Below, piece by piece: positions 24,120 through 34,035 of a stretch of DNA of 64,000 nt. The DNA is from an uncultured Clostridia bacterium (GTDB lineage: Bacteria > Bacillota > Dehalobacteriia > UBA4068 > CALXSR01), in contig CALXSR010000015.1 in the NCBI GenBank assembly GCA_944391215.1, positions 22,252 through 86,251 on the forward strand, in the 5' to 3' direction. The translations under genes and the position numbers were made by a program. Each line of letters starts with the position of its first letter. The first letter of the stretch is position 1. The notes under the pieces are model-generated. The model saw nothing but the letters and a program-made list of their open reading frames with translations. It was not told where the DNA came from and did no database searches.

Positions 24120-26074
24120 GTCAATTTATCCATACGCTCCTTTTTTTATCCGCTACCACCACCCTTTTTATTTTACCGCTGCTTTTGTTACGGAATTGGT
24201 TCTATAAAAAATACCATCCTTTTTTATTTTATAGCATTTGCCTGATCTTAGCCCTCCATTTACTTTTGCCTTACCAAATAAATATCAGCCAAATTGGTTT
24301 AAAACCAATCAATATTGCCGTTCCAACCAATATTACCATCGGACAAGAAAAAAATACAGCACCGTTGGTCTTAACAGAACCGGAACCAGAAACCGCCCGA
24401 CTACAGCAGTCATTCCAAGTTGCTCAACCAATCCCATCGTCGGGCAGTCGTCATTTATCAGCGGTATCTCTTTGCCCTTTCCTTTTTTGTGTTTGGTTGG
24501 CAGGTTTTTTATCTTATCTATTGCAAATATTGCTTGCTTACCGCTATTTTTGCCGTCAACTACAACAAAACTTATCCCCGCTTGCGCCTTCGCTCCTCCC
24601 CCTATTACACAAATTACAATGGGAAATGGGCGTTTATAAGGAAATTACCATTTTACAAACCAGTTTACCGTTAGGCCCACTTCTTTATGGTTTTTGGCGG
24701 CCAAAAATTGTATTACCCAATCAACCATTAAGTATCACAGAATATGAAATGATATTGCGTCATGAGTTAATGCATGCAAAGCATCACGATTTACTGGCAA
24801 AAGCAATGATGCAACTTGCTAACGCCGTACATTGGTTTAACCCCTTTGTATATTTCCTGACCAAGGAATGTAACAATGCTTGCGAGCATTATTGCGACCA
24901 TAGCGTGCTGCAAGGACAGGATAAAAGCTATATCAAAGCTTATGGAGATACGATTTTAACCGTGATGCAACAGAATAAAAAGAAAACCTATGCCTTCACC
25001 ACCCAGCTATCGGGCAACCAGAAAACAATAAAAAAACGTTTTACCCATATGTTAGATAAAGCTCCTAAAAAAAGAGGGATTTTATGTTTTGTTCTTATAC
25101 TTTGCCTCACCCTAGGTATTACTGCATGCGTAACTGTAAAACCAGATCATCCGCAGCAAGCACTGGAGCCAGAAAATACAATATCTGCTTCTTATGAAGA
25201 AACAATAAAAGCAATTTTAAACCGTAATTATCTCTCTATGGCAAAACTTTCTACTCCTTATGTAGGCGATCCGGTTGCGGTTGGCAAAGTATTATCCGCT
25301 ACCCCATTAAATCCATATCGTATCAAAGGATTACAGATGCAAACCGCTCAACGCCCTTATCGCATCATATTGGATTTTTCTATGCCCCTTTCCTTACAAC
25401 AGGATGAGATCATCAACGCCTTAGACATTGCTACCGTTTTAGATTGTTTTGTTTTAATTGCTAATGTGGATCAAGTGGAATTAAACCATGCTTTTTTTGA
25501 TGAGAAAGGGCAAGAAACAAAAGAAAAACGTACCACTCTTTTTAACCGGACCACAATCAATGGCTTATTGCAATGTAATGTGCAAAATTTAGCCAATGAC
25601 CCCAATCGTTGGAAAAACCATTTAGAAAAATATTTAACCGGTAATATGGAACAATATGCGGTAATTGTCAGCGATTGCGAACTATTCCCCCAAAAAGGAA
25701 CAACTGAAAACAGGCAATCGCAATCTGACTCTATTCCATTAAAACAGGGTACTTTAGTGCAAATTTTAACTATAAATGAAACGGAGACGGAAGTGGCTTT
25801 ATTCTTCACCGGCTCTCATGTCACACAGGGCTATGTCGCTAACGCCAATATTTCCACAAAATGGACTGACATCCTCACCTATGCCAAAGAAGGATATATA
25901 GACCAAAGCCCACTATACATCAAAAATGGCAACAAAATTAGCCCGTCCTTCACCCAAATAAGTGGGCAATATCGCATTTTAGAGGAAGAAAGCGATATGG
26001 TTTATGCCGAATTAAGCAATGGCATGCGCGGTTGGCTTAAAAAAAGCGACTTAATCGTACCATTACCAAATTAA
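24116..26074 (+). CDS. M56-family (BlaR1/MecR1-like) membrane metalloprotease with C-terminal SH3-like region
   Basis: 652 aa. Four N-terminal membrane spans flank a cytoplasmic zinc-protease domain with HELMH in LRHELMHAKHHD and the downstream glutamate in ACEHYCDH. A fifth span lies near residue 325. The extracellular part is not a penicillin-binding sensor: it has no SxxK motif. It ends instead in two SH3-like beta segments (GTLVQILTINETETEVALFF; ELSNGMRGWLKKSDL). It should sense an envelope signal other than a beta-lactam and cleave the paired repressor. Confidence 0.88.
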   Translation: MSQFIHTLLFLSATTTLFILPLLLLRNWFYKKYHPFLFYSICLILALHLLLPYQINISQIGLKPINIAVPTNITIGQEKNTAPLVLTEPEPETARLQQSFQVAQPIPSSGSRHLSAVSLCPFLFCVWLAGFLSYLLQILLAYRYFCRQLQQNLSPLAPSLLPLLHKLQWEMGVYKEITILQTSLPLGPLLYGFWRPKIVLPNQPLSITEYEMILRHELMHAKHHDLLAKAMMQLANAVHWFNPFVYFLTKECNNACEHYCDHSVLQGQDKSYIKAYGDTILTVMQQNKKKTYAFTTQLSGNQKTIKKRFTHMLDKAPKKRGILCFVLILCLTLGITACVTVKPDHPQQALEPENTISASYEETIKAILNRNYLSMAKLSTPYVGDPVAVGKVLSATPLNPYRIKGLQMQTAQRPYRIILDFSMPLSLQQDEIINALDIATVLDCFVLIANVDQVELNHAFFDEKGQETKEKRTTLFNRTTINGLLQCNVQNLANDPNRWKNHLEKYLTGNMEQYAVIVSDCELFPQKGTTENRQSQSDSIPLKQGTLVQILTINETETEVALFFTGSHVTQGYVANANISTKWTDILTYAKEGYIDQSPLYIKNGNKISPSFTQISGQYRILEEESDMVYAELSNGMRGWLKKSDLIVPLPN

Positions 26075-26103
26075 AGACAAAAGCATTTGTTTTCGTCTTT
26101 TTA
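26073..26103 (+). terminator. Terminator after the M56 gene
   Basis: Stem AAAGAC / GTCTTT extended by AAAA/TTTT with one bulge, followed by TTTTTA. It starts in the M56 stop codon. Confidence 0.5.
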
Positions 26104-27004
26104 TAAAAAAGATAAGAAGATACCTTGCAAACTATTATTTTGCAAACCAACTGCAATCCGCGGAGATAAATCCGCCGAAAATTGCAATAAATAATTTTGA
26201 CTAACCGCATTTTGCATTCCCAAAAGTTCACTTACTTTTTGTGCCGCAATCTGCAACAAATCCATTCTTTGCGCCTGATTCAGCGGCTCTAAGCATCGTT
26301 TTATCCTTTCTCGCGCCCCTGTGCTAATATGCAAACCCCTGATATCCTCTTGCAATAAAACAAGGCCTATGGCGTTGGTAGCAACCGATTCATAAAGATT
26401 GATTAAAAGACCGCGATAATCCGGACAATAACTTTGCCAAAGAGGAATCATGTGATCTACCCGAAAACGACATAATAAATCATTCTCTATCATCAGGTGT
26501 TTGAAATAAGCATTGATATAGTCGATACCCAAATAATCATCTGGAATTGTTTGGCAAAGAGGATAATCAATTTGACAGGGTATTTCATGCGCAAAGAAAG
26601 TATCATCATATTGCCAAAAAAAGCATAGATATTTTTTAAAGTATCCTGCAAAGCAATATTTTCTACTTTAGGCACACCAGAAGAAACCGTTTGCCATAGT
26701 TGTGTCCTCATTCTATTTTAGATGCAATTTCCTTTCTACCCAATTGATACTGTTCTTTAAGATATACTTATAGCCATTCTTTTTTTGGTTGCCAAAAGGG
26801 ATCTGGCGGAATATGCAAAATATAACAAAGCCCCCATAATAAATTTTGCACAATCTCCTTTGGTACTGAAGTACTTTCTCTCATCGTATAGCGCCTGGTT
26901 TGCCAAGCTAACAACCGATAGAACTTTATTTGTCATAACAAAAATTCTTCCTCGGTAAAATCCGTTTGCTCCGGAAACAATTCCGATATGATATTTTCTG
27001 GCAA
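26101..27004 (-). pseudogene. DUF6179 gene, inactivated
   Basis: Homology to DUF6179 continues over three frames, for example RRYTMRESTSVPKEIVQNLL early and LGIDYINAYFKHLMIENDLL later. The reading starts at a TTG (27004) after AAGGAGG, directly behind the DUF6323 stop. It is broken by an in-frame TGA (26933-26935) and TAA (26768-26770). Frameshifts follow near 26713 and near 26612. The final 143 codons, 26101-26532, are still open. Four independent lesions rule out a single sequencing error. Its function is unknown even when intact. Confidence 0.82.
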
Positions 27005-27015
27005 ATTATTCCTCC

Positions 27016-27465
27016 TTATTTTCCACACAAAGATCCTCGCCACGTAAAAAAACGGCATATTGCCTCTAAAGATGTTCCTGCTAAATATTCCACCGATCCC
27101 TGTCTTGCCCCATTAAAAACGGTTTGCATCGCAGTAATTAAGGCATCATCTGATAAATGTTCTAATGATTCCGTTTTATAATAATAAAACATCTTCTGTA
27201 AAGAAAACAAAGTCCCCTCATAATTATTTTGCGACAGATGGAGAGAAGAACAAAAAGCAATAATCAATTTCTTTAAAATGCCATCACCAAATTCCATCCT
27301 GCCTGCATTTTGCAAAGCGCCCAAACGATGCTCCAGCAAATTTCGTATTTGCTGATTTGACAACACCAGGCCAAATTTTTGACTCATTGCATTACAATCG
27401 GCAATTCCCTGTATCATTACGGTTACCGGTTTAGAAAGAATGGTCCAAGCATTCCAGTCTTCCAT
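27016..27465 (-). CDS. DUF6323 family protein
   Basis: 149 aa, cytosolic. The family core is plain: IADCNAMSQKFGLVLSNQQ, RMEFGDGILKKLIIAFCSS and SVEYLAGTSLEAICR. An SD GGGGTGG precedes the ATG. Members occur in anaerobic Bacillota next to a DUF6179 gene, and no biochemical role is known. Here the partner has decayed while this gene is intact, so it is either in transition to loss or has some activity alone. Confidence 0.8.
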   Translation of the reverse strand: MEDWNAWTILSKPVTVMIQGIADCNAMSQKFGLVLSNQQIRNLLEHRLGALQNAGRMEFGDGILKKLIIAFCSSLHLSQNNYEGTLFSLQKMFYYYKTESLEHLSDDALITAMQTVFNGARQGSVEYLAGTSLEAICRFFTWRGSLCGK

Positions 27466-27558
27466 TTATCCACCCCATCGTATATAAATTACACTATTAT
27501 CATGCCAGTTACAAGATTTGATCCTTGGGTAATTTTGTGTTATGATAAATACGTAAAA

Positions 27559-27596
27559 AGCGAAAATATTTTGTAAAAAAGCAAAATGTTTTCGCT
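27559..27596. other. Long inverted repeat upstream of DUF6323
   Basis: A 15-bp stem (AGCGAAAATATTTTG / CAAAATGTTTTCGCT, one mismatch) with an eight-base A-rich loop. It lies between the nuo terminator and the DUF6323 start. It could be a second terminator for the nuo operon (TTTTT follows on the minus strand) or a leader hairpin. Confidence 0.5.
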
Positions 27597-27627
27597 CTTT
27601 TATTTTATAATAGCGATTAGAAACAAT

Positions 27628-27656
27628 AAAAAAGCCTCTCAAACGAGAGGCTTTTT
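27628..27656 (-). terminator. Rho-independent terminator of the nuo operon
   Basis: Stem AAAAAGCCTCTC / GAGAGGCTTTTT with a four-base loop, 36 bases past the last nuo stop. The minus strand then reads six T. Confidence 0.88.
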
Positions 27657-27691
27657 CGTATGGGTTCTTTTCCAAATTTTAATACTTGGTT

Positions 27692-29158
27692 TTACATCCC
27701 AAACAGGTGAAGAATCTGTCCTACAATCGGGTCAAATACCGCCATTAAACCATTGGGCTGCAACCCGAAATAAATCGATAGTATTAACAAAATACCCATT
27801 GGCACCAATTCATAATAAGAACCGTCATGGATATGTCCTAATTCCGGGTTGGTTTCGCCAAAAGCAATTCTCTGAAAAGACCATAAATAATAAACAACCG
27901 CAATAATCATCCCTAATGCAACCAGGAAGGCAATATAGCGGAAGGCTTGCCATACGCCCATCAATACAGAAAACTCCCCAATGAAACCAACAAAGCCGGG
28001 TAACCCCATAGAAGCAAAAAAGGCTAATACAAATAAAGTCATGGCTTTTGGCATTTTACTATATAATCCGCTTAATTTAGAAATCAAACGCGTGCCACAA
28101 GAATGCTGGATAACGCCACACCCCATAAAGAGCATTGCCGATACCAAACCATGCCCAACCATTTGGAAAATAGCCCCTTTGATACCAGGGGCAGTTAAAC
28201 TGGCAACACCAATTAACACAAAGCCCATATGACTGATACTGGAATAAGCGATCATCTTCTTTAAATCATCCTGCGATAAAGCGACATAAGCGCCGTATAC
28301 AATACTGAGCAAGGCCAAAATTATCACCAACGGCGTGTATGCCTGCGCACCTTGCGGATTCATCATATAAGCGATACGAATGAGCCCATAACCACCCATT
28401 TTCAACAAAATACCAGCCAACAGAACACTACCGCCAGTAGGCGCTTCTACGTGGGCATCCGGCAGCCAGGTATGGACTGGAATAACCGGCAATTTCACAC
28501 AGAAGGCAAACAGCAAAGCGGGGAAAACCAGTAACTGGAACCCGGTGCTAAAGCCGGCTCCCATAATCTCCGGCATGGAAAATGTGAAATAGCCCAATAA
28601 ATGAGAGGCCGCAAAAGCCATGGCCCCAATGGCTAAAAGCATTATTAAACTGGCCACATGGGTATAAATTAAAAACTTCATAGAAGCATAGCTACGGCGT
28701 GGACCACCCCAAATACCAATGATAAAAAACATCGGGATCAAAACAATTTCCCAGAAAATATAGAATAAGAAGAAATCTAAAGCAGAAAAAACACCTAAAA
28801 CACCGGTTTCTAAAATCATCAATAAGGAGAAATATAAAGGCGCTCTTTCTTCCGTTTTCCAGGAAAAGATAACAACCAAGAAAACCAAAAGAGCCGTTAA
28901 AAGGAACAAAGGTAAACTTAACCCATCTAAACCAACGGCAAAACTAACCCCAAAGGCAGGAAACCATTGATTTACTTGCCCCAACTGGTAACCTACACCA
29001 GTAAAATCAAATTGGAAGCAAGCATAAATACCCAAAATAAGCGTAATCAAAGAACCAATAAAAGCCATAACCCTTGCCATGCCGTCGCTGTTTTTGCTGA
29101 TAAAAATGGCCACGGTAGTAATTAAGGGGATTAACAGCATCCAGGTTATAATACTCAT
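27692..29158 (-). CDS. nuoM: Second NuoM-type complex I subunit
   Basis: 488-aa antiporter-like proton-pumping subunit with about 14 membrane spans. NuoM landmarks are present: VGLDGLSLPLFLLTALL, FWEIVLIPMFFIIGIWGG with the conserved Glu, HTWLPDAHVEAPTGGSVLLAGILLK, and SSISHMG. It is clearly paralogous to the NuoM two genes upstream yet differs throughout, so it is not a recent duplicate. It follows nuoN by 36 bases as the last gene of the operon. Confidence 0.92.
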   Translation of the reverse strand: MSIITWMLLIPLITTVAIFISKNSDGMARVMAFIGSLITLILGIYACFQFDFTGVGYQLGQVNQWFPAFGVSFAVGLDGLSLPLFLLTALLVFLVVIFSWKTEERAPLYFSLLMILETGVLGVFSALDFFLFYIFWEIVLIPMFFIIGIWGGPRRSYASMKFLIYTHVASLIMLLAIGAMAFAASHLLGYFTFSMPEIMGAGFSTGFQLLVFPALLFAFCVKLPVIPVHTWLPDAHVEAPTGGSVLLAGILLKMGGYGLIRIAYMMNPQGAQAYTPLVIILALLSIVYGAYVALSQDDLKKMIAYSSISHMGFVLIGVASLTAPGIKGAIFQMVGHGLVSAMLFMGCGVIQHSCGTRLISKLSGLYSKMPKAMTLFVLAFFASMGLPGFVGFIGEFSVLMGVWQAFRYIAFLVALGMIIAVVYYLWSFQRIAFGETNPELGHIHDGSYYELVPMGILLILSIYFGLQPNGLMAVFDPIVGQILHLFGM

Positions 29159-29193
29159 TGAACTACCTCCTTTAATAGAATCTCATTCCAAAA

Positions 29194-30642
29194 TTAAGGC
29201 AACAATATTGCGACGGCCGCCTGGCAAAGCATGAAAAGCTGATTGGGGAATAAACCCAAAAGAAGCAGCAAGCCAACACATATCGCAAGCGCCGTGGAAT
29301 AAGAAACTATTTCTCCCCATTTTGCTTTCGGGGCAGTTTCCGCTGATGCCGGACTCATATACATGACTTTAATGAGTCGGGCATAATAAACCATAGAAAG
29401 GGCGCTGTTTAAAACAAGGATTAAAGCTAAAAGAATCATGCCGCCGCCCACTTCAAAGGCGGAAATGACAATCACCATTTTACTCCAAAAACCAAGCAAA
29501 GGCGGTACCCCTGCTAAGGACAATAAAATAACGGAAAGGCCTAAAGCCAATAAGGGAACTGATTTACCCAAACCATGAAAAGATTGCAAGGAGTAATCTT
29601 GTTTCTTTTTACAAACCGCCTCAATGCCAAAGAAAGCGCCAACAGCCATCAAACCATGGGCAACAATATGCATGATAGCGCCAGCTGCAGCCAAAGGCGT
29701 AAAGATCGCCAACCCAACCAAAATATTACCGGCATGCGCAATACTGGAGTAGGCCAACATCCTTTTCATATCATTTTGTACCAAAGCCACAATATTGCCA
29801 ATCGTCATTGTTAAAGCAGCGATAATAGCAAACAACAATATCACATGCAATTTAATCGCAATCAGCGTAGCCAAAAATAGTTTTAATACTACTACGAAAG
29901 CACCTTTTTTGGTAATCCCAGCTAAAAAAGCAGAAACTGGAGTCGGCGAACCTTCATAAGCATCTGGCGCCCAAAGGTGGAAAGGAACAATCGCCATTTT
30001 ATAACCAAATCCAGCTAATAGGAATATCATAGCCACAATTAAAATCGGCTGCAAAGTAGAAGCCTGTAAAACAGTGGCCACCACGCTTAATTGCACACTG
30101 CCCGTTAAACCATACAATAGCGATAAGCCATATAAAATGAGGGCCGAAGAGAAAGCGCCTGTTACAAAATACTTAATAGCAGCTTCTTTCCCTTTTTCAC
30201 TTTTTTGGTCAATAATGGGCAAAGCATAAGTCGAAATACTAACCAATTCAAAAGCCACAAATAAAGTGATGAAATCACCGGCGCTGCCCAAAAACATTAA
30301 TCCCATGGTTGCAACCAATAACAAGCTAATATATTCTTTGGCAAAGCGCAAGTTTTGCAAATAGTTATAGGAACCCAATATGGTAATACCCGCTAGCACC
30401 AAAAAGATCAATTTCATCAATTCACTAAAAGCATTGATTTCCATAGAGCCAAAAAGCATTACCGTATTCGCCCCGGTAAACAAAAACCAAACGGTACCTA
30501 AAAAAGATAAGCCAATCGCACCCAAGGCAAATACCATAGGTATGTTTTTACTAGCCCGCGGCAAAAGGAAAATAACAATCGCCACCAAAGCTAAAAGGAT
30601 TTCCGGAGCAAAATACTGTAAATCAGAAGGCGTAATACCCAT
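29194..30642 (-). CDS. nuoN: NADH-quinone oxidoreductase subunit N
   Basis: 482-aa antiporter-like membrane subunit of complex I. LVSISTYALPIIDQKSEKGKEAAIKYFVTGAFSSAL is the hallmark NuoN segment, with KMAIVPFHLWAPDAYEGSPTPVSAF and RMLAYSSIAHAG. It overlaps nuoM by one base (TAATG), so translation is probably coupled. Confidence 0.95.
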   Translation of the reverse strand: MGITPSDLQYFAPEILLALVAIVIFLLPRASKNIPMVFALGAIGLSFLGTVWFLFTGANTVMLFGSMEINAFSELMKLIFLVLAGITILGSYNYLQNLRFAKEYISLLLVATMGLMFLGSAGDFITLFVAFELVSISTYALPIIDQKSEKGKEAAIKYFVTGAFSSALILYGLSLLYGLTGSVQLSVVATVLQASTLQPILIVAMIFLLAGFGYKMAIVPFHLWAPDAYEGSPTPVSAFLAGITKKGAFVVVLKLFLATLIAIKLHVILLFAIIAALTMTIGNIVALVQNDMKRMLAYSSIAHAGNILVGLAIFTPLAAAGAIMHIVAHGLMAVGAFFGIEAVCKKKQDYSLQSFHGLGKSVPLLALGLSVILLSLAGVPPLLGFWSKMVIVISAFEVGGGMILLALILVLNSALSMVYYARLIKVMYMSPASAETAPKAKWGEIVSYSTALAICVGLLLLLGLFPNQLFMLCQAAVAILLP

Positions 30643-32126
30643 TAGAGAACACCTCCTAACAATTGCAAAATATATTGCGAACTCACATTAATCACATTTA
30701 AAATAGGAGCCGGGCAAATCCCAAAGAACAATACCAAAGCCCCTAGCACCGTTAAAGGAACGCTCTGATACCAAGTTAAATCATGCGGATGATGCACTTC
30801 CAGGGATTCCCGATAAGGACCAAAGAAAGCTCTTTGCAGGGCCCACAAATAATAAGCAGCCGTAATAACCAAAGAAATCATAGCTACCAAAGTAAGGGCC
30901 GGGTAAACGGAAAACGCTCCCAAAAATACCAGTAATTCCGCCACAAACCCCGCTAACAAGGGCAAACCTAAAGAGGCGAAGAAAGTGAATACGAAAAAGG
31001 TAGCCAAACGAGGTAAACGATTTGCCAAACCGCCCAATTCGGAAATTCTTCTGGTATGGAAAGTATGTTGTAAAATACCGCAAAGCATAAATAACATTGC
31101 TGAAATTAAGCCATGCGCAAACATTTGATAAATGGCGCCATTGAAACCATTCACATTCATAACCGCCAAACCGAGTAAAACAGAACCCATATGGCTTACA
31201 GAAGAGTAGGCCACCATTTTTTTCATATCGTCTTGTGCCAAAGCAAGGAAAGCGCCATACACCATACTAATAACCCCTAAAATAGCCATCGGTAAAGCAT
31301 AATACTTGGCTGCTTCCGGCATTAAGCAAAAAGCAATACGAATTAAACCATAGCCGCCCATTTTTAATAATACCCCAGCCAAAAGAACACTACCGCCGGT
31401 AGGCGCTTCTACGTGGGCATCCGGTAACCAAGTGTGGAAAGGTACAACCGGAATTTTCACCGCAAAACCAAAGAATAAGGCTGGGAAGACCAAATACTGG
31501 AAGGAGCTAGCAAAGTGTACCTTTTGCATAATCTCTATCATGTTAAAGGTATAATATCCCAGCTCTCTGCCGGCTACAAAATACATAGCGATGATGCCCA
31601 CCAGCATAATTAAACTGGCTACATGTGTATAAACAAAAAACTTCAACGCCGCATAACGACGACGAGGACCGCCCCATTCGATAATTAAGAAATACATGGG
31701 TATTAAAACCAATTCCCAGAATAGATAGAACAGGAAAAAGTCCAAACTCATGAAAACACCCAAGACACCCGTTTCCAAAAGCATTAACAGGGTAAAATAG
31801 GTTTTCGTTTTATGATCCACATCAAAAGAAAACAATGTCGTCAACGTGGTTAAAAGCGTAGTCAACATCACCAAAGGCATGCTTAACCCATCAATCCCCA
31901 AATAATAGCTGATACCGAAATCCTGAATCCAGGGAATCAATACCGAAAATTGCAGTTGGCTATTCGTCCAATCGAAACCAAGCAAAGCAAATACAGAAAG
32001 TACCAATGGAATTAAAGATACCGCAAAAGCAATCCATTTGGCTCTTTTGGTGGTGGTTCCGAATAAGAATACAAGCAATGCTGCTACCAATGGGGTAAAG
32101 AGAATGAATGTTAGCAAATGATTCAT
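30642..32126 (-). CDS. nuoM: NADH-quinone oxidoreductase subunit M (first copy)
   Basis: 494-aa antiporter-like subunit with about 14 membrane spans. It has LGIDGLSMPLVMLTTLLT, FWELVLIPMYFLIIEWGG, HTWLPDAHVEAPTGGSVLLAGVLLK and SVSHMGSVLLG. The ATG at 32126 shares a base with the nuoL stop (TAATG) and has GGGGAGGG upstream. Read with nuoL, nuoN and the second nuoM it gives four antiporter-type subunits in the membrane arm, where three are usual. Confidence 0.95.
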   Translation of the reverse strand: MNHLLTFILFTPLVAALLVFLFGTTTKRAKWIAFAVSLIPLVLSVFALLGFDWTNSQLQFSVLIPWIQDFGISYYLGIDGLSMPLVMLTTLLTTLTTLFSFDVDHKTKTYFTLLMLLETGVLGVFMSLDFFLFYLFWELVLIPMYFLIIEWGGPRRRYAALKFFVYTHVASLIMLVGIIAMYFVAGRELGYYTFNMIEIMQKVHFASSFQYLVFPALFFGFAVKIPVVPFHTWLPDAHVEAPTGGSVLLAGVLLKMGGYGLIRIAFCLMPEAAKYYALPMAILGVISMVYGAFLALAQDDMKKMVAYSSVSHMGSVLLGLAVMNVNGFNGAIYQMFAHGLISAMLFMLCGILQHTFHTRRISELGGLANRLPRLATFFVFTFFASLGLPLLAGFVAELLVFLGAFSVYPALTLVAMISLVITAAYYLWALQRAFFGPYRESLEVHHPHDLTWYQSVPLTVLGALVLFFGICPAPILNVINVSSQYILQLLGGVL

Positions 32127-34006
32127 TATAACAACCCTCCCCATACCAATGCAATCATAACGGTGACAGCCGCCGCAATGAGTAGCAAGTATTGTTGTAA
32201 CTGCCCGGTAGAAGTTTTACGGATTTCACTACCGCCAAAGACAAAACCGGAACAAATACCGCGTATAATCCCATCTACAATATAAATATCTACCCATTTT
32301 GCTGCTTTAGAAACCAGCAGGGTGACATCACGAACAATATGGATAATACCGTCAATCACATGTTTATCGAAAAAGTCCGCTACTTTGGCAAGGCCAACTA
32401 CAATATGATTACAAAACCAATTATAAGCAGCATCAATATAGTAACGGTTAATCAATAAAGTACAAATACCTTTAAAGGTATTGGCAATTTTAGCGGCGCT
32501 AATTTTCTGCCAGCCATAAATAACAGTCGCCAATAAAAATCCTAGCAGAGCGACTACAATGGAAATCATCATCACGGTATTGCTGCCATGTGCCATCGTT
32601 TCACCAGTAATAAAGCGCGCAATCGGTTTGCTAAATAAACCGGAAAAAGCAGCAAAGAAAGAAAGCACCACCAAAGGAATTAACATGGTTTTTCCGCAAG
32701 CATGACCATGTTTTTCCGTGCGCGGTTTGCCAGCAAATACCACATAATATAAACGGAACATATAAAATGCGGTTAAAAAGCTTGCTAAAAGCAAAATGCC
32801 ACAAAAAATTGGATTTGCGTGCGCCGCACCAATTAAAATTTCGTCTTTACTCCAAAAACCGGATAAAGGCGGAATCCCAGCAATAGAAATGGTAGCAATT
32901 AAAACGGTAATAGCAGTAACTTTATCCTTTTTCCAAACACCGCCCATTTCCCAAATATTATTGGTACCGGTAACGTGAATAACACAACCGGCTCCCAAAA
33001 AGAGCAATGCTTTAAAGAAAGCATGGTTTATCAAATGTAAAATTGCACCCGCCATATTTAAAGTTCCCAAAGCTACCACCATAAAACCTAGCTGGCTTAA
33101 GGTGGAAAAAGCCAAAACCCGTTTAAAGTCCGTAGCCGTTAAGGCCATTAAAGCGGTGCCCAAGGCAGTAATTAAACCAATGATAACCATAAAATTCTGC
33201 GAAATAGGCGCTAAAACCAACAGGGGCATAAAACGAGCCATTAAATATATCCCGGCTTTTACCATGGTAGCAGCGTGAATTAAAGCAGAAACCGGCGTGG
33301 GCCCTTCCATAGCATCCGGTAACCAAACGTGCAGCGGAAATTGTGCCGATTTCCCAATTACCCCGCCAAACAAACCCAAGGTAGCAGCGGTAATCCAAAA
33401 AGGATCCATATTGGCTGCTGCGGCAAAAATTTCATGATATTGTAAAGAACCCGTTTGGGTATACAAAATCAAAATACCAATCAACATAAAAACGTCGCCC
33501 ACTCTGGTGGTCAAAAACGCTTTTTTTGCAGCAGCAGCAGCAGATGGTTTATGAAACCAAAAGCCAATTAATAAGTAAGAGCACAGACCCATAATTTCCC
33601 AAAAAATGAAAGCCTGTAAAATATTATCAGCAATGACTACGCCAAGCATAGAGAAAGTAAATAACTGGACTTCAGCAAAAAAGCGCATTAAACCGCCTTC
33701 CCCGTGCATGTAGCCATTGGCATATAATAAAATGAAAGTTGCTAAAAAAGATACCAATAATAATAAGGTAATGGTAAGTGGATCCAGCATAAAGCCAAAT
33801 TTAAAATTTAAAAACCAGGTAAATTCCACTTGTTTTACCGTACCGGCAATCACATCAGGCAATACAGATAAACTCATGCAAAAAGAAGCGATGGTGCCCA
33901 ACATACCCAAATAAGCGCTTTTCAAACCCAGCTTTTTGCCAAAAAGCAAGGTTAATATCATGGTAAATAAAACCGGCATCGGTATTAACCAAAAGTAGTC
34001 TATCAT
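32126..34006 (-). CDS. nuoL: NADH-quinone oxidoreductase subunit L with extended lateral-helix region
   Basis: 626-aa distal antiporter-like subunit. LMRFFAEVQLFTFSMLGVV, FWEIMGLCSYLLIGFW, VWLPDAMEGPTPVSALIHAATMV and FSTLSQLGFM are typical. The C-terminal part that forms the lateral helix is longer than usual. Residues 547-555 (DKHVIDGII) recur as 573-581 (DIYIVDGII), exactly 26 residues apart, as if one helical segment had been duplicated. It is followed by the final transmembrane anchor. Confidence 0.95.
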   Translation of the reverse strand: MIDYFWLIPMPVLFTMILTLLFGKKLGLKSAYLGMLGTIASFCMSLSVLPDVIAGTVKQVEFTWFLNFKFGFMLDPLTITLLLLVSFLATFILLYANGYMHGEGGLMRFFAEVQLFTFSMLGVVIADNILQAFIFWEIMGLCSYLLIGFWFHKPSAAAAAKKAFLTTRVGDVFMLIGILILYTQTGSLQYHEIFAAAANMDPFWITAATLGLFGGVIGKSAQFPLHVWLPDAMEGPTPVSALIHAATMVKAGIYLMARFMPLLVLAPISQNFMVIIGLITALGTALMALTATDFKRVLAFSTLSQLGFMVVALGTLNMAGAILHLINHAFFKALLFLGAGCVIHVTGTNNIWEMGGVWKKDKVTAITVLIATISIAGIPPLSGFWSKDEILIGAAHANPIFCGILLLASFLTAFYMFRLYYVVFAGKPRTEKHGHACGKTMLIPLVVLSFFAAFSGLFSKPIARFITGETMAHGSNTVMMISIVVALLGFLLATVIYGWQKISAAKIANTFKGICTLLINRYYIDAAYNWFCNHIVVGLAKVADFFDKHVIDGIIHIVRDVTLLVSKAAKWVDIYIVDGIIRGICSGFVFGGSEIRKTSTGQLQQYLLLIAAAVTVMIALVWGGLL

Positions 34007-34035
34007 TTTTTCACCTCATTTCCATAAAATTCCGG

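Noticed and set aside
24116..26074. Beta-lactam sensor BlaR1/MecR1
   Set aside because: There is no penicillin-binding transpeptidase domain and no beta-lactamase or PBP2a gene next to it.
26933..26935. TGA in the DUF6179 gene read as selenocysteine or tryptophan
   Set aside because: A TAA and two frameshifts follow, so recoding one TGA would not restore the protein.
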